A stretch of 12,205 bases of DNA. It comes from an uncultured Candidatus Saccharibacteria bacterium (GTDB lineage: Bacteria; Patescibacteriota; Saccharimonadia; Saccharimonadales; Saccharimonadaceae). A model generated the notes under the pieces. The model did not search any database, was not told where the DNA came from, and was given only the letters and a program-made list of their open reading frames with translations. The stretch spans positions 1 to 12,205 of the forward strand of contig CANEKB010000024.1 of assembly GCA_947427985.1 (NCBI GenBank). The letters are read 5' to 3'. Made by a program: the position numbers and the translations under genes. How positions within the stretch are numbered: position 1 is the stretch's first letter; every line of letters begins with the position of its first letter. Below are positions 5,663-12,205 of this stretch, piece after piece.

Positions 5663-6304
5663 TTAGCTATTAGCGTTGTTGGTAGCAGTGAAGGTAACCT
5701 CGCCGTTGTAAGTACCAGCCGGCTGGCCATCTTTAATGGAAGCACCAAAGGTAACGACGGTTTCGTCACCACTATTACCGGTCGGAGTGGTAGTGCTTTT
5801 AATCTCGACGTCATTTGTAGTTACGCCAGCATATTTGTCAGCTTCGAAGCTTGCAAGGCGATAGCCCCATTCAGAAACAGTAGTACTGAGGGCGGCTGGA
5901 GCAGCGAAAGTGCCAGTACCAGCAGTGATTTCGTCGTCATTTTCACTCTTCAAAGTAAGTGGGTTTGCACCACTACCTTTGATAGTAAGATTGTAACCCT
6001 TCTGGTTGTTGGTCACAACGGTAAGAGTGACATTGCCAGTATGTCCATCAGCAGAAAGGTCGACTTTGTCAGTTGTACTTTTATCAGCCTCGATAGTGAG
6101 CTCGTCTTCAACTTTCAGCATGACGCCGACGCCGGTCTCAACCTTACCATCCTTAGTGCCATCATACGTTGCGCCTTCCACAGCCCCTTCTGCTGGAGCC
6201 TCGCCATCAATGACGGTTACAGCATACGAGCTTAATGGCAAAGCAGCCACACCGAGTCCGGCGACCACGCCGAGCACGGCAATAGCTTTAGTTAAGTTTG
6301 TCAT
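5663..6304 (-). CDS. Secreted WxL-like surface protein
   Basis: A 213-residue exported protein. The signal peptide is about 1-28 (MTNLTKAIAVLGVVAGLGVA, then LPLSSYA). The mature part is acidic, rich in Thr, Gly, Ala and Asn and free of cysteine, typical of a beta-sandwich surface protein. Landmarks are VMLKVEDELTIEA, the strand VTLTVVTNNQKGYNLTI, WGYRLASF around residue 145, and the end AGTYNGEVTFTATNN. This end and the conserved WGYRL are typical of WxL-like surface proteins of Saccharibacteria-type genomes (recognition by eye). There is no sorting signal or membrane segment, so attachment likely depends on a partner such as the product of the next gene. Start: ATG at 6304 with AAGGAG 5 nt upstream. 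Confidence 0.75.
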   Translation of the reverse strand: MTNLTKAIAVLGVVAGLGVAALPLSSYAVTVIDGEAPAEGAVEGATYDGTKDGKVETGVGVMLKVEDELTIEADKSTTDKVDLSADGHTGNVTLTVVTNNQKGYNLTIKGSGANPLTLKSENDDEITAGTGTFAAPAALSTTVSEWGYRLASFEADKYAGVTTNDVEIKSTTTPTGNSGDETVVTFGASIKDGQPAGTYNGEVTFTATNNANS

Positions 6305-6354
6305 AAGTTCTCCTTTTTAGTTTAAAATTTTTATTTTGTGACCTTATGTCTTTT

Positions 6355-6383
6355 ATATTACATGAGCGGGATGACAAAGTCAA
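6355..6383 (-). promoter_or_regulatory. Promoter of the WxL-like gene
   Basis: TTGACT (6383-6378), a 17-bp spacer, TAATAT (6360-6355) on the minus strand. The start would be near 6348, giving a leader of about 44 nt that ends with AAAAAGGAG before the ATG. Confidence 0.72.
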
Positions 6384-6452
6384 CAGTAGAATGGCAAATC
6401 TTCGAATTTTGTAAGGATTCTCCGTTTTTGGACAAAACTATGTTTCCGATCT

Positions 6453-6665
6453 TTCTTCGTCCGCAGCGGGCTTGCTGGGACTTATAATGACGCCGGTAGT
6501 ATTAGGGACGTTGGAACATTGGTTAGAATCTGGGCCAATAGATCTCTTGGTATCGGTCCGTTAAATATGCCCATTAGTGCAACGTTATGGTATCCGGAGG
6601 GAAATATGAGCGCAGAAGAATGGACTTTCTGGGGAGACTCCCTCCGTTGTCTAGCCATAGAGTAA
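6453..6665 (+). pseudogene. Silent variable cassette copy 3
   Basis: The 70 residues run from FFVRSG (5' conserved DNA at 6453-6470) to SLRCLAIE and TAA. Its 56-residue interior (for example RDVGTLVRIWANRS, PISATLWYPEGN, EEWTFWGD) does not align with copies 1 and 2, but it is rich in Gly, Trp and Asn and free of stops. The frame continues upstream for about a dozen codons (WTKLCFRS) with no start codon or ribosome binding site. It lies upstream of, and divergent from, the WxL-like gene, overlapping none of its promoter. Its 3' block is identical to that of copy 1, and its 5' block shares TCT before the common 18 bases with copy 1. Confidence 0.7.
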
Positions 6666-6683
6666 TATAAGGGAGGATGAAGA
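6639..6683 (+). repeat. 3' conserved block of cassette copy 3
   Basis: All 45 bases are identical to the copy 1 block at 2020-1976, including 17 after the stop codon. Such identity next to unrelated interiors suggests recent exchange or strong constraint on the block. Confidence 0.85.
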
Positions 6684-7081
6684 TTGTAGCGAACATACAG
6701 TATACGGCGAGCTTGCTAGTTACTTTATTCAAGGCCTTCCAGCAAAATATATACTCAAGTACATGCGGAATCGTTTTCTCTGAGAAAGCGGTTCTTTTAG
6801 CCTTTCATAAAAGCAACCAATGAGCTTGCCGCACAATATATACTACGGCAGTTTTCCTACGAATACCATATTTCTATATTCTGTCAACATTATCGCTAAA
6901 ACTCAAAGATGCTCCCTGGCGCGTTTTATGGCATTTTCTAGCGTTTTTAGCAAAAAGCTGGTGTTTATATCATTTTCGGGGCTAGAGAGGCCTCTCGGGG
7001 CTTCTAGCGAGCTCAAACAGGGATAAAAATAAGCGGTTTCACCCTGAGGAGAGAACTATTTGTTGCTATTGACAAATTGAA
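6684..7081. other. Gene-free region with short repeats and palindromes
   Basis: No convincing gene in about 400 bases; open frames here lack ribosome binding sites and family features. AATATATACT occurs at 6746-6755 and 6835-6844, and GAGCTTGC at 6709-6716 and 6822-6829, so two loosely similar stretches lie about 90-110 bp apart. A perfect 12-bp palindrome GAGAGGCCTCTC (6985-6996) lies within a GCTAGA/TCTAGC pair (6981-6986 and 7003-7008). TTGACA occurs on the minus strand near 6885 without a good -10. It does not match tmRNA, RNase P RNA, SRP RNA or tRNA signatures. Confidence 0.4.
7018..7046 (-). terminator. Possible terminator after the uvrA operon
   Basis: CAGGG (7018-7022) pairs with CCCTG (7042-7046), and on the minus strand the inner GAAA can pair with TTTT, giving an imperfect hairpin about 36 bp past the stop of the 373-aa gene. 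The T-run after it is only TTT, so the call is weak. Confidence 0.3.
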
Positions 7082-8203
7082 CTAATCATTGTTATTTTCG
7101 GGCTTAATTTGGCTGATTAGAAACTTAGCCAACGAACGACTATCCGACGCGTCAATCAGTTTAATCAACTCACTATACAGCCGCCGTGTAGCGCCAGCAC
7201 TTATCCTGCGCCGTGCGCGAAGGAACTTTTTCACCTCATCAGGTTCCCTAGAGCCAAAAATGAGATGATGTTGCCGAATTGTTCCTGCTAGAGCTCGCAC
7301 CGCCCGAGCATCCCGTAGCGGGAAACCATCGGTGAGATAATGTTCAAAGGATTCCCGCCAAGGATTTTTGATAAACTCCAGATTCTCGCGCAAAAAATCT
7401 TGCCGAGACGGAACGCCGGCTTCGCGCTCCCGAGCCAAGTCGAACGGCGAATTGCCGTCCAGGGCAGCCAGATCTTGCAAACGCATAATGTCCAGATAGC
7501 CCTGGATTAATCTCCGCCAATCATTCAGCTGATAGCTTTTAGAGACATAGGCCTGTTCAAAATATATCAAAAGGCAACCAAATAAGCTCGGCTCCGGGGT
7601 AACACCATCTCGCTTCTGCATCCGCAGCATCGCTATGGCAAAATCACTAAATAATGTCTCCGCCTCCGCTTGGTATGTCGACGGAATTTGGCTCAAATAA
7701 CCCAAAAAGGTCTTAACATACGGCAGAAAATGTCCGTTGCCGAGAAAAACATATGTCTTGTCGTCCTGCCAGAATTCCCGCCAAGCCAGCAGCGTACGAG
7801 CATAGTCGTGCCCAGCGAGATAGCGAAGGCGCTGTTCTTCACGATAGGAACCCCGCCAAGGGCTAGAATGTTCTTCAGAGTTCAGCCAGCTAACCGCAGC
7901 GATCAAAACCAGAACAACCAAAGCAAAATAAACAAGCGAGACTACCACGGCAAGCCACCACAGAACTTGGTGAAGCCAAACCCATTCTAGCGTCGCGCCC
8001 CAGATCGCCATGAACAAAACACCGCCCAACACAGTCGTCAGGATTAAGAGCTCGGGTAAGCGCAAAATTCGGGTAATAATCAAATGACGATCCAGCCGCA
8101 AGCCACGGTCGAGATCATTAAATAAAATCACCACAATCGCCAAAAAGGTCGCCGAGAGAAACGCCAGCACCCCGACTAGGCTACCGACGTCGACCTTTAA
8201 CAC
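7082..8203 (-). CDS. Membrane protein of unknown function, coupled to uvrA
   Basis: I do not recognise this 373-residue protein. Three hydrophobic segments lie at about 8-28, 50-70 and 80-104 (the last is a clean run ending in VLVLIAAVSWL). They are followed by about 265 soluble residues that look mostly helical and rich in charged and aromatic residues (SPWRGSYREEQRLRYLAGHD, ARTLLAWREFWQDD). That domain is probably cytosolic. The GTG start follows the uvrA TAA without a gap, which points to coupled translation from the same mRNA. GGGG just before the uvrA stop is the only ribosome-binding-like sequence. A role in DNA repair cannot be claimed from the operon alone. The stop is TAG. Confidence 0.75.
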   Translation of the reverse strand: MLKVDVGSLVGVLAFLSATFLAIVVILFNDLDRGLRLDRHLIITRILRLPELLILTTVLGGVLFMAIWGATLEWVWLHQVLWWLAVVVSLVYFALVVLVLIAAVSWLNSEEHSSPWRGSYREEQRLRYLAGHDYARTLLAWREFWQDDKTYVFLGNGHFLPYVKTFLGYLSQIPSTYQAEAETLFSDFAIAMLRMQKRDGVTPEPSLFGCLLIYFEQAYVSKSYQLNDWRRLIQGYLDIMRLQDLAALDGNSPFDLAREREAGVPSRQDFLRENLEFIKNPWRESFEHYLTDGFPLRDARAVRALAGTIRQHHLIFGSREPDEVKKFLRARRRISAGATRRLYSELIKLIDASDSRSLAKFLISQIKPENNND

Positions 8204-11200
8204 TTACAACCCCAGCGCGTCTTTCAGGTATTTCCCAGTCGGAGTATTAGAATCCTTCGCCAGCTGCTCCGGCGTACCCTGTGCAACGACTTGGCCGCCA
8301 TGGAGACCACCTTCTGGGCCCATATCGATAATCCAGTCGGCCGATTTAATGACATGGAGGTTATGCTCGATAATAATCATCGAATTGCCACCATCAACTA
8401 GCCGCCCAAGGATATCGAGTAGGCGTTTTACATCATCTGTATGAAGACCGGTTGTTGGCTCGTCAAGAATATAGAGAGTCTTGCCGGTGCTGCGACGGGC
8501 GAGCTCAGTCGCGAGCTTAATCCGTTGCGCTTCCCCACCGGAAAAAGTCGTAGCCGGCTGGCCAAGCTTAATATAGCCAAGGCCGACCTCTTGGATCGTT
8601 TTTAGCTTTGGCAAAATTGATGGAATATTCTCGAAGAACTCAACCGCCTCATCAATCGTCATATCAAGCACCTCGGCAATGTCTTTACCCTTATACTTGA
8701 TCTCGAGCGCTTCACGATTGTAACGCTTACCATGACAAGTCGGACAGGTCACGTAGACATCTGGCAAGAAGTGCATTTCAATCTTATTCACGCCGTCGCC
8801 CTGACAAGCTTCACAACGACCACCCTTCACATTGAAGCTGAAGCGCCCAGCCTTGTAGCCACGAAGCTCCGCCTCAGGTTGCTTAGCAAAAAGTTCACGG
8901 ATCTGGTTAAAGACACCGGTATAAGTCGCTGGGTTCGAGCGCGGAGTACGACCAATCGGCGATTGGTCAATCACGATACATTTATCGAGATGCTCAATAC
9001 CGTCAATTCGTTCATGAAGCCCCGAGACCGTCTGCGCGCGATGGAGTCGAGCTAGCAGTTCGTTTGCGAGAATTTCGTTCACGAGCGTCGATTTGCCAGA
9101 GCCAGACACACCAGAAACCACCGTCATTACCCCAAGCGGAAAATGCACGTCAATATTCTTCAGGTTATTCTCGCGTGCGCCAACCACGACCAACTCTTGG
9201 TCTTTCTTGGGCTTACGGCGCTTCTTTGGCACCGGAATTTCCAACTTACCCGACAAATACTTCCCCGTCACTGAATCGTCATTCATCGCGACTTCTTCGG
9301 GCGTACCAGCAGCAACTAGGCGACCGCCATTCTTTCCGGCTCCCGGACCAATATCGATGATATAGTCTGATTCACGCATAGTATCCTCGTCATGTTCGAC
9401 GACTAGAACCGTATTTTTCAAATCACGGAGATGTTTCAGCGTAGCGATTAATTTGTCGTTATCACGCTGATGCAAACCAATCGACGGCTCATCAAGCACA
9501 TAGAGCACACCCTGGAGCCCCGAACCGATCTGGGTCGCGAGACGAATCCGCTGAGCCTCACCACCAGAAAGAGTGTTTGCCGCCCGACCGAGCTCGAGAT
9601 AGCCCAGCCCGACATCCTGCATGAACTGCACTCGTTCGCGGATTTCTTTCAAAATTGGACCCGCAATCATCTGTTCGGATTCATTAAATTCCAGGTCACC
9701 CTTCAAAACCTCTAGCGTAGCATCAACATCAAGATTACACATGTCAACGATGTTTAGCCCATGCACCGTGACAGCAAGAACAGCCGGCTTCAGGCGCGCA
9801 CCATGGCAGGTCTGACACTCGTGCACACGCATAAAGCGCTCGATGTCTTTGCGAATAAACTCCGAGTCGGTCTCGCGGTGACGACGCTCCAAGGTCGGAA
9901 TTACGCCCTCATAAGTCGATTGATAAGTCGCACCGTTTCCCCATTTACCATGACCACCGACTTTCACTTCGTATTTTTCGTCACCAGTGCCATAGAGAAT
10001 TTTTTGAATATTTTCCTCAGAAATCTCCCGAATCGGTACATGGCAAGAAAAGCCGTGCCGTTCACCGACAACCTCCAGACGGCGCAGCCACCAAGATTCC
10101 TGCGTCACTCGGTTAAATGGTCGAATACCTCCCTCAGCAATAGTGAGATTCGGATTCAGAATGAGATTCGGGTCAATCTCGAGGCGCGTGCCGAGGCCAG
10201 TACAAGTCGGACAGGCTCCTTGGGGTGCGTTAAAACTAAACAAACGTGGCTCTAGCTCTGGGATTAGTTCGTCGGGATGGAGTTCACAAGCATAGCGTTG
10301 CGAGAACGTATAAAGCGTATCACCGTTCGGCAATTCGGTGTCATCTCCGCGAGGGACGCGTCGCTCAGTCCCGTCGTCACGGGCTTCGCGCGCTGCATCC
10401 TCAGTCGTAACTTCCGGACCCCCTCGCAGAGAGACACCGGATTGCCGAATACCATGCGCTTCAATCGTCGTGCTGTTGTCGTTAATCTTCAGTAGTTTAA
10501 TAATTCCCTGACCTAGTTCGAGAGCTTGTTCGATTGAACCGGAAATACGGCTAAGGAGGTCCGGCGAGAGGATAAAACGGTCAACCACAATCTCAATATC
10601 GTGACGATCGTTCTTGTTCAGCTCTGGAAATTCGTCCAGCGCATAAACAATCCCGTCGATCCGCACCCGCGAAAAACCTTTCGACTGGTACTGGTCTGGA
10701 ATATGCTGGAAACTGCCCTTCTTCTGCGAGACGAGTGGTGCGAGTAGCATTAGCTTGCTACCAGCCGGAAGTTTCATAACTTCGTTCACGATGTCCTCAA
10801 CACTACGGCGGTGCACTTCGCGATGACAAATCGGGCAATGTGGTACGCCCACGCGTGCAAAAAGTAAGCGTAGATAATCATACACCTCAGTCACGGTTGC
10901 TACGGTCGAGCGCGGATTGCGGCTAGTCGACTTCTGGTCGATCGAGATTGCTGGCGAAAGACCCGTAATACTGTCTACATCTGGTTTATCCATCACGCCA
11001 AGAAACATCCGAGCATAGCTCGAGAGACTCTCGACGTAGCGGCGCTGTCCTTCGGCATAAATCGTATCGAAGGCTAAGCTCGACTTGCCTGAGCCAGACA
11101 ACCCCGTAATTACGACAAGCTTGTCGCGCGGAATATCGACGCTCAGATCTTTCAGATTATGCTGCCGTGCACCACGGACTTGGATAAAGTTGTCGCTCAT
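8204..11200 (-). CDS. uvrA: Excinuclease ABC subunit UvrA
   Basis: UvrA is the damage-sensing ABC ATPase of nucleotide excision repair; the dimer loads UvrB on damaged DNA. The first Walker A (GLSGSGKSS) is at 33-41, with the typical GQRRYVESLSSYARMFL following it. The UvrB-binding region is about 125-250. The first signature (LSGGEAQRIRLA) is near 545 and VLDEPSIGLHQRD near 570. The second Walker A (GVSGSGKST) is near 700, the second zinc module CEAC and CPTC near 795-820, the second signature FSGGEAQRIKLA near 890 and LDEPTTGLH near 910. Its 998 residues exceed the usual 940. Part of the excess is a linker at about 261-294 (REARDDGTERRVPRGDD) containing the palindrome shared with mnmA. The first zinc module reads C305-x2-H308 and C330-x2-C333, with His at one position. 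The ATG at 11200 has no ribosome binding site. Confidence 0.98.
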   Translation of the reverse strand: MSDNFIQVRGARQHNLKDLSVDIPRDKLVVITGLSGSGKSSLAFDTIYAEGQRRYVESLSSYARMFLGVMDKPDVDSITGLSPAISIDQKSTSRNPRSTVATVTEVYDYLRLLFARVGVPHCPICHREVHRRSVEDIVNEVMKLPAGSKLMLLAPLVSQKKGSFQHIPDQYQSKGFSRVRIDGIVYALDEFPELNKNDRHDIEIVVDRFILSPDLLSRISGSIEQALELGQGIIKLLKINDNSTTIEAHGIRQSGVSLRGGPEVTTEDAAREARDDGTERRVPRGDDTELPNGDTLYTFSQRYACELHPDELIPELEPRLFSFNAPQGACPTCTGLGTRLEIDPNLILNPNLTIAEGGIRPFNRVTQESWWLRRLEVVGERHGFSCHVPIREISEENIQKILYGTGDEKYEVKVGGHGKWGNGATYQSTYEGVIPTLERRHRETDSEFIRKDIERFMRVHECQTCHGARLKPAVLAVTVHGLNIVDMCNLDVDATLEVLKGDLEFNESEQMIAGPILKEIRERVQFMQDVGLGYLELGRAANTLSGGEAQRIRLATQIGSGLQGVLYVLDEPSIGLHQRDNDKLIATLKHLRDLKNTVLVVEHDEDTMRESDYIIDIGPGAGKNGGRLVAAGTPEEVAMNDDSVTGKYLSGKLEIPVPKKRRKPKKDQELVVVGARENNLKNIDVHFPLGVMTVVSGVSGSGKSTLVNEILANELLARLHRAQTVSGLHERIDGIEHLDKCIVIDQSPIGRTPRSNPATYTGVFNQIRELFAKQPEAELRGYKAGRFSFNVKGGRCEACQGDGVNKIEMHFLPDVYVTCPTCHGKRYNREALEIKYKGKDIAEVLDMTIDEAVEFFENIPSILPKLKTIQEVGLGYIKLGQPATTFSGGEAQRIKLATELARRSTGKTLYILDEPTTGLHTDDVKRLLDILGRLVDGGNSMIIIEHNLHVIKSADWIIDMGPEGGLHGGQVVAQGTPEQLAKDSNTPTGKYLKDALGL
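10370..10383. repeat. Palindromic segment inside uvrA, shared with mnmA
   Basis: CCCGTCGTCACGGG differs at one of 14 bases from the core at 240-253 in mnmA. It encodes part of REARDDGTERRV in a linker between the UvrB-binding region and the first zinc module, where UvrA length varies. The flanking G+C-rich run (10341-10400) also has the look of an inserted element. Confidence 0.5.
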
Positions 11201-11210
11201 GTCGGTGTAT

Positions 11211-11239
11211 ATTATACCTTAATAATCATTAGGTTGCAA
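11211..11239 (-). promoter_or_regulatory. Promoter of uvrA inside the end of sbcB, near-leaderless
   Basis: TTGCAA (11239-11234), a 17-bp spacer, a perfect TATAAT (11216-11211) on the minus strand. The -10 ends 11 nt before the A of the uvrA ATG, so the mRNA leader would be about 4 nt and too short for a Shine-Dalgarno sequence. The -35 lies within the last codons of sbcB. No SOS-type operator was recognised. Confidence 0.72.
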
Positions 11240-12205
11240 GCTTTCATACCAGAGTAGCAATTCTTCAACCAAGAAAGCACATTCGTCAGGGGTTTTGCTA
11301 CCAAAAGTTTCATCACGGGCCAGCATCTGTTGAATACGGGAGGCTTCCTTCAAGAAGATCTCCGACTGTTTTGTGAGACGTTTAGTGCGGTATTCTTCCC
11401 ACTTCGAGACTTCATCTTCGGCTAAGGCACTCGGGAAGTTCTTTGCCTTGTAGTGTAGCAATAAATCCGGCAGACGTTCATCGGCAAAATCCGGATGATA
11501 GTCAGCCAAGAGCGCCGCATCGTTCGCCCGCACCGTTGCGCAAAGCATACGATCATGTTCGCCAAGAAAGCCATCGTAAAGTGCTGATTCGACGTCCTCA
11601 GAAGGAGGGAAATCTGGCCGATTAATCCCCGCCATCCGTTCAATAAACTCTGGGTGTGCCTGGAGACTCTTGAGGTTCTGTTCAATTTGCGTTTTTGTAA
11701 GTTGGAGCTTTTGCCAACCATCCGCTTTTTCGAGCACTCCGATCGGTGCTACCGCCGGACAGCGATTGTATTGCAGTTTTTTCACAATCGGAAAATAATG
11801 CTTTTCCCACGGTTCTAGCTCATAGAAAGCCCGTTTCGGTGACTTTTCGCCAGCGGCTTTTCGTTCGGCTAGCTTCGCCCGGCCAGCCTCCTCCTGCGCC
11901 AGAAGTTCATCAAGATTATACCGCAAATCAAAGACCAAGATATTCCCATTTGGCGCCGATGCAATCGGATAAGCTACCGTTGTCTTTTCATACTTCGAGG
12001 AGTAACGACCCGAAGCGTAGACAAACGGCTGCGGCCGCTCGAGATTCACTAGCTGTCCCACGGCACGCTTCCCGCGCAGATCATAAAGAAAATTAAAGAG
12101 CTGCGGCTGGTGTTGCTTAATCAACTTCGTCACCTCGATTAGTGCTACCACATCAGCTAACGCGTCATGTGCGTGCTCATGTTCGATATGGTTCAGTTTC
12201 GTGAT
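11219..12205 (-). CDS. sbcB: Exodeoxyribonuclease I (SbcB), N-terminal part outside window
   Basis: ExoI degrades single-stranded DNA 3' to 5' in recombination and mismatch repair. The window holds the last 328 residues, open to the edge, beginning ITKLNHIEHEHAHDALADV. This matches the end of the DEDD exonuclease domain of E. coli ExoI (IEHSNAHDAMADV), so His13 and Asp18 of the fragment correspond to catalytic His181 and Asp186. Then come TKLIKQHQPQLFNFLYDLRG, VGQLVNLERPQPFVYASGRY and the FDLRYNLDELL strand of the SH3-like domain, followed by the helical C-terminal domain with KLQYNRCPAVAPIGVL, a family hallmark. About 170 residues, including the first acidic residues, are missing. It lies 18 bp before uvrA and contains the uvrA promoter; co-transcription with uvrA is possible. 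Confidence 0.93.
   Translation of the reverse strand: MTKLNHIEHEHAHDALADVVALIEVTKLIKQHQPQLFNFLYDLRGKRAVGQLVNLERPQPFVYASGRYSSKYEKTTVAYPIASAPNGNILVFDLRYNLDELLAQEEAGRAKLAERKAAGEKSPKRAFYELEPWEKHYFPIVKKLQYNRCPAVAPIGVLEKADGWQKLQLTKTQIEQNLKSLQAHPEFIERMAGINRPDFPPSEDVESALYDGFLGEHDRMLCATVRANDAALLADYHPDFADERLPDLLLHYKAKNFPSALAEDEVSKWEEYRTKRLTKQSEIFLKEASRIQQMLARDETFGSKTPDECAFLVEELLLWYESLQPNDY

Noticed and set aside
1994..6683. Diversity-generating retroelement as the source of the variable cassettes
   Set aside because: No reverse transcriptase or template repeat is in the window, and the interiors differ wholesale in length and sequence rather than at adenines only. A retroelement elsewhere in the genome cannot be excluded.
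6677..6823. 48-codon ORF beginning in the 3' block of cassette 3 (GGAGG directly before ATG)
   Set aside because: The purine run touches the ATG with no spacing, the ATG is part of the repeat block, and the same ATG after copies 1 and 2 gives unrelated very short frames.
6820..7026. 68-aa plus-strand ORF in the gene-free region
   Set aside because: No ribosome binding site, low-complexity composition and no family features; it spans the repeats and palindromes of that region.
9761..10255. 164-aa plus-strand ORF and other plus-strand ORFs within 8732-10495
   Set aside because: They are shadows of uvrA, in which every functional motif is intact.
1..12205. CRISPR array, tRNA, rRNA, transposase or prophage genes
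   Set aside because: No regularly spaced repeats, no cloverleaf or rRNA sequence, and no transposase or phage motifs were seen. The three cassettes are too few and too far apart for an array.
1..12205. UGA recoding as in Gracilibacteria or Absconditabacteria
   Set aside because: All genes are full length and well conserved without reading UGA as glycine; ends are TAA or TAG.

Overview
The window looks like a chromosomal piece of a Patescibacteria/CPR bacterium, most likely Candidatus Saccharibacteria (TM7). This rests on the gene mix (a secreted DUF916-like/WxL-like surface pair, an ExoI-type SbcB, a full-length UvrA, a cysteine desulfurase beside mnmA), moderate G+C, and promoters placed so that some mRNAs would start at or just before the ATG. 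No taxonomic marker gene is present, so the assignment is inference. All genes read through with the standard code, and none of the stops seen is UGA, so UGA recoding is not indicated.

Left part (1-1970, minus strand): the 5' part of mnmA (tRNA 2-thiouridylase), preceded by a cysteine desulfurase. The desulfurase is the natural sulfur donor for MnmA. Both genes carry an extended -10 box whose last base lies exactly 7 nt before the A of the ATG.

Middle accessory part (1971-7081): three short sequences share the same start (FFVRSG), the same end (SLRCLAIE and stop) and the same roughly 18 nt after the stop. Their 49-56 residue interiors are almost unrelated, yet open in the same frame. None has a start codon with a ribosome binding site. 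They look like silent donor cassettes, or fragments, for the C-terminal variable module of a FISUMP/DUF1566-like (C-type-lectin-like) surface protein whose full-length gene is not in this window. Copies 1 and 2 are inverted relative to each other around a small segment that holds a self-contained promoter-RNA-terminator unit and a possible 28-aa ORF. After them come a two-membrane-segment protein of unknown function, ribosomal protein bL25 (rplY), and a surface-protein pair. The pair consists of a secreted WxL-like protein and a membrane-anchored DUF916-like partner, separated by a terminator and a second promoter. Cassette copy 3 lies just upstream of this pair, followed by about 400 bases with no convincing gene.

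Right part (7082-12205, minus strand): a DNA-repair block with sbcB (exonuclease I, 5' end outside the window), uvrA, and a membrane protein of unknown function whose GTG start abuts the uvrA stop. A strong promoter inside the end of sbcB would give a nearly leaderless uvrA transcript.

A further oddity is a near-identical palindromic segment (CCCGTCGTYACGGG) in mnmA and uvrA. In both genes it lies in a linker and encodes a similar peptide, as a small palindromic element inserted in frame would.
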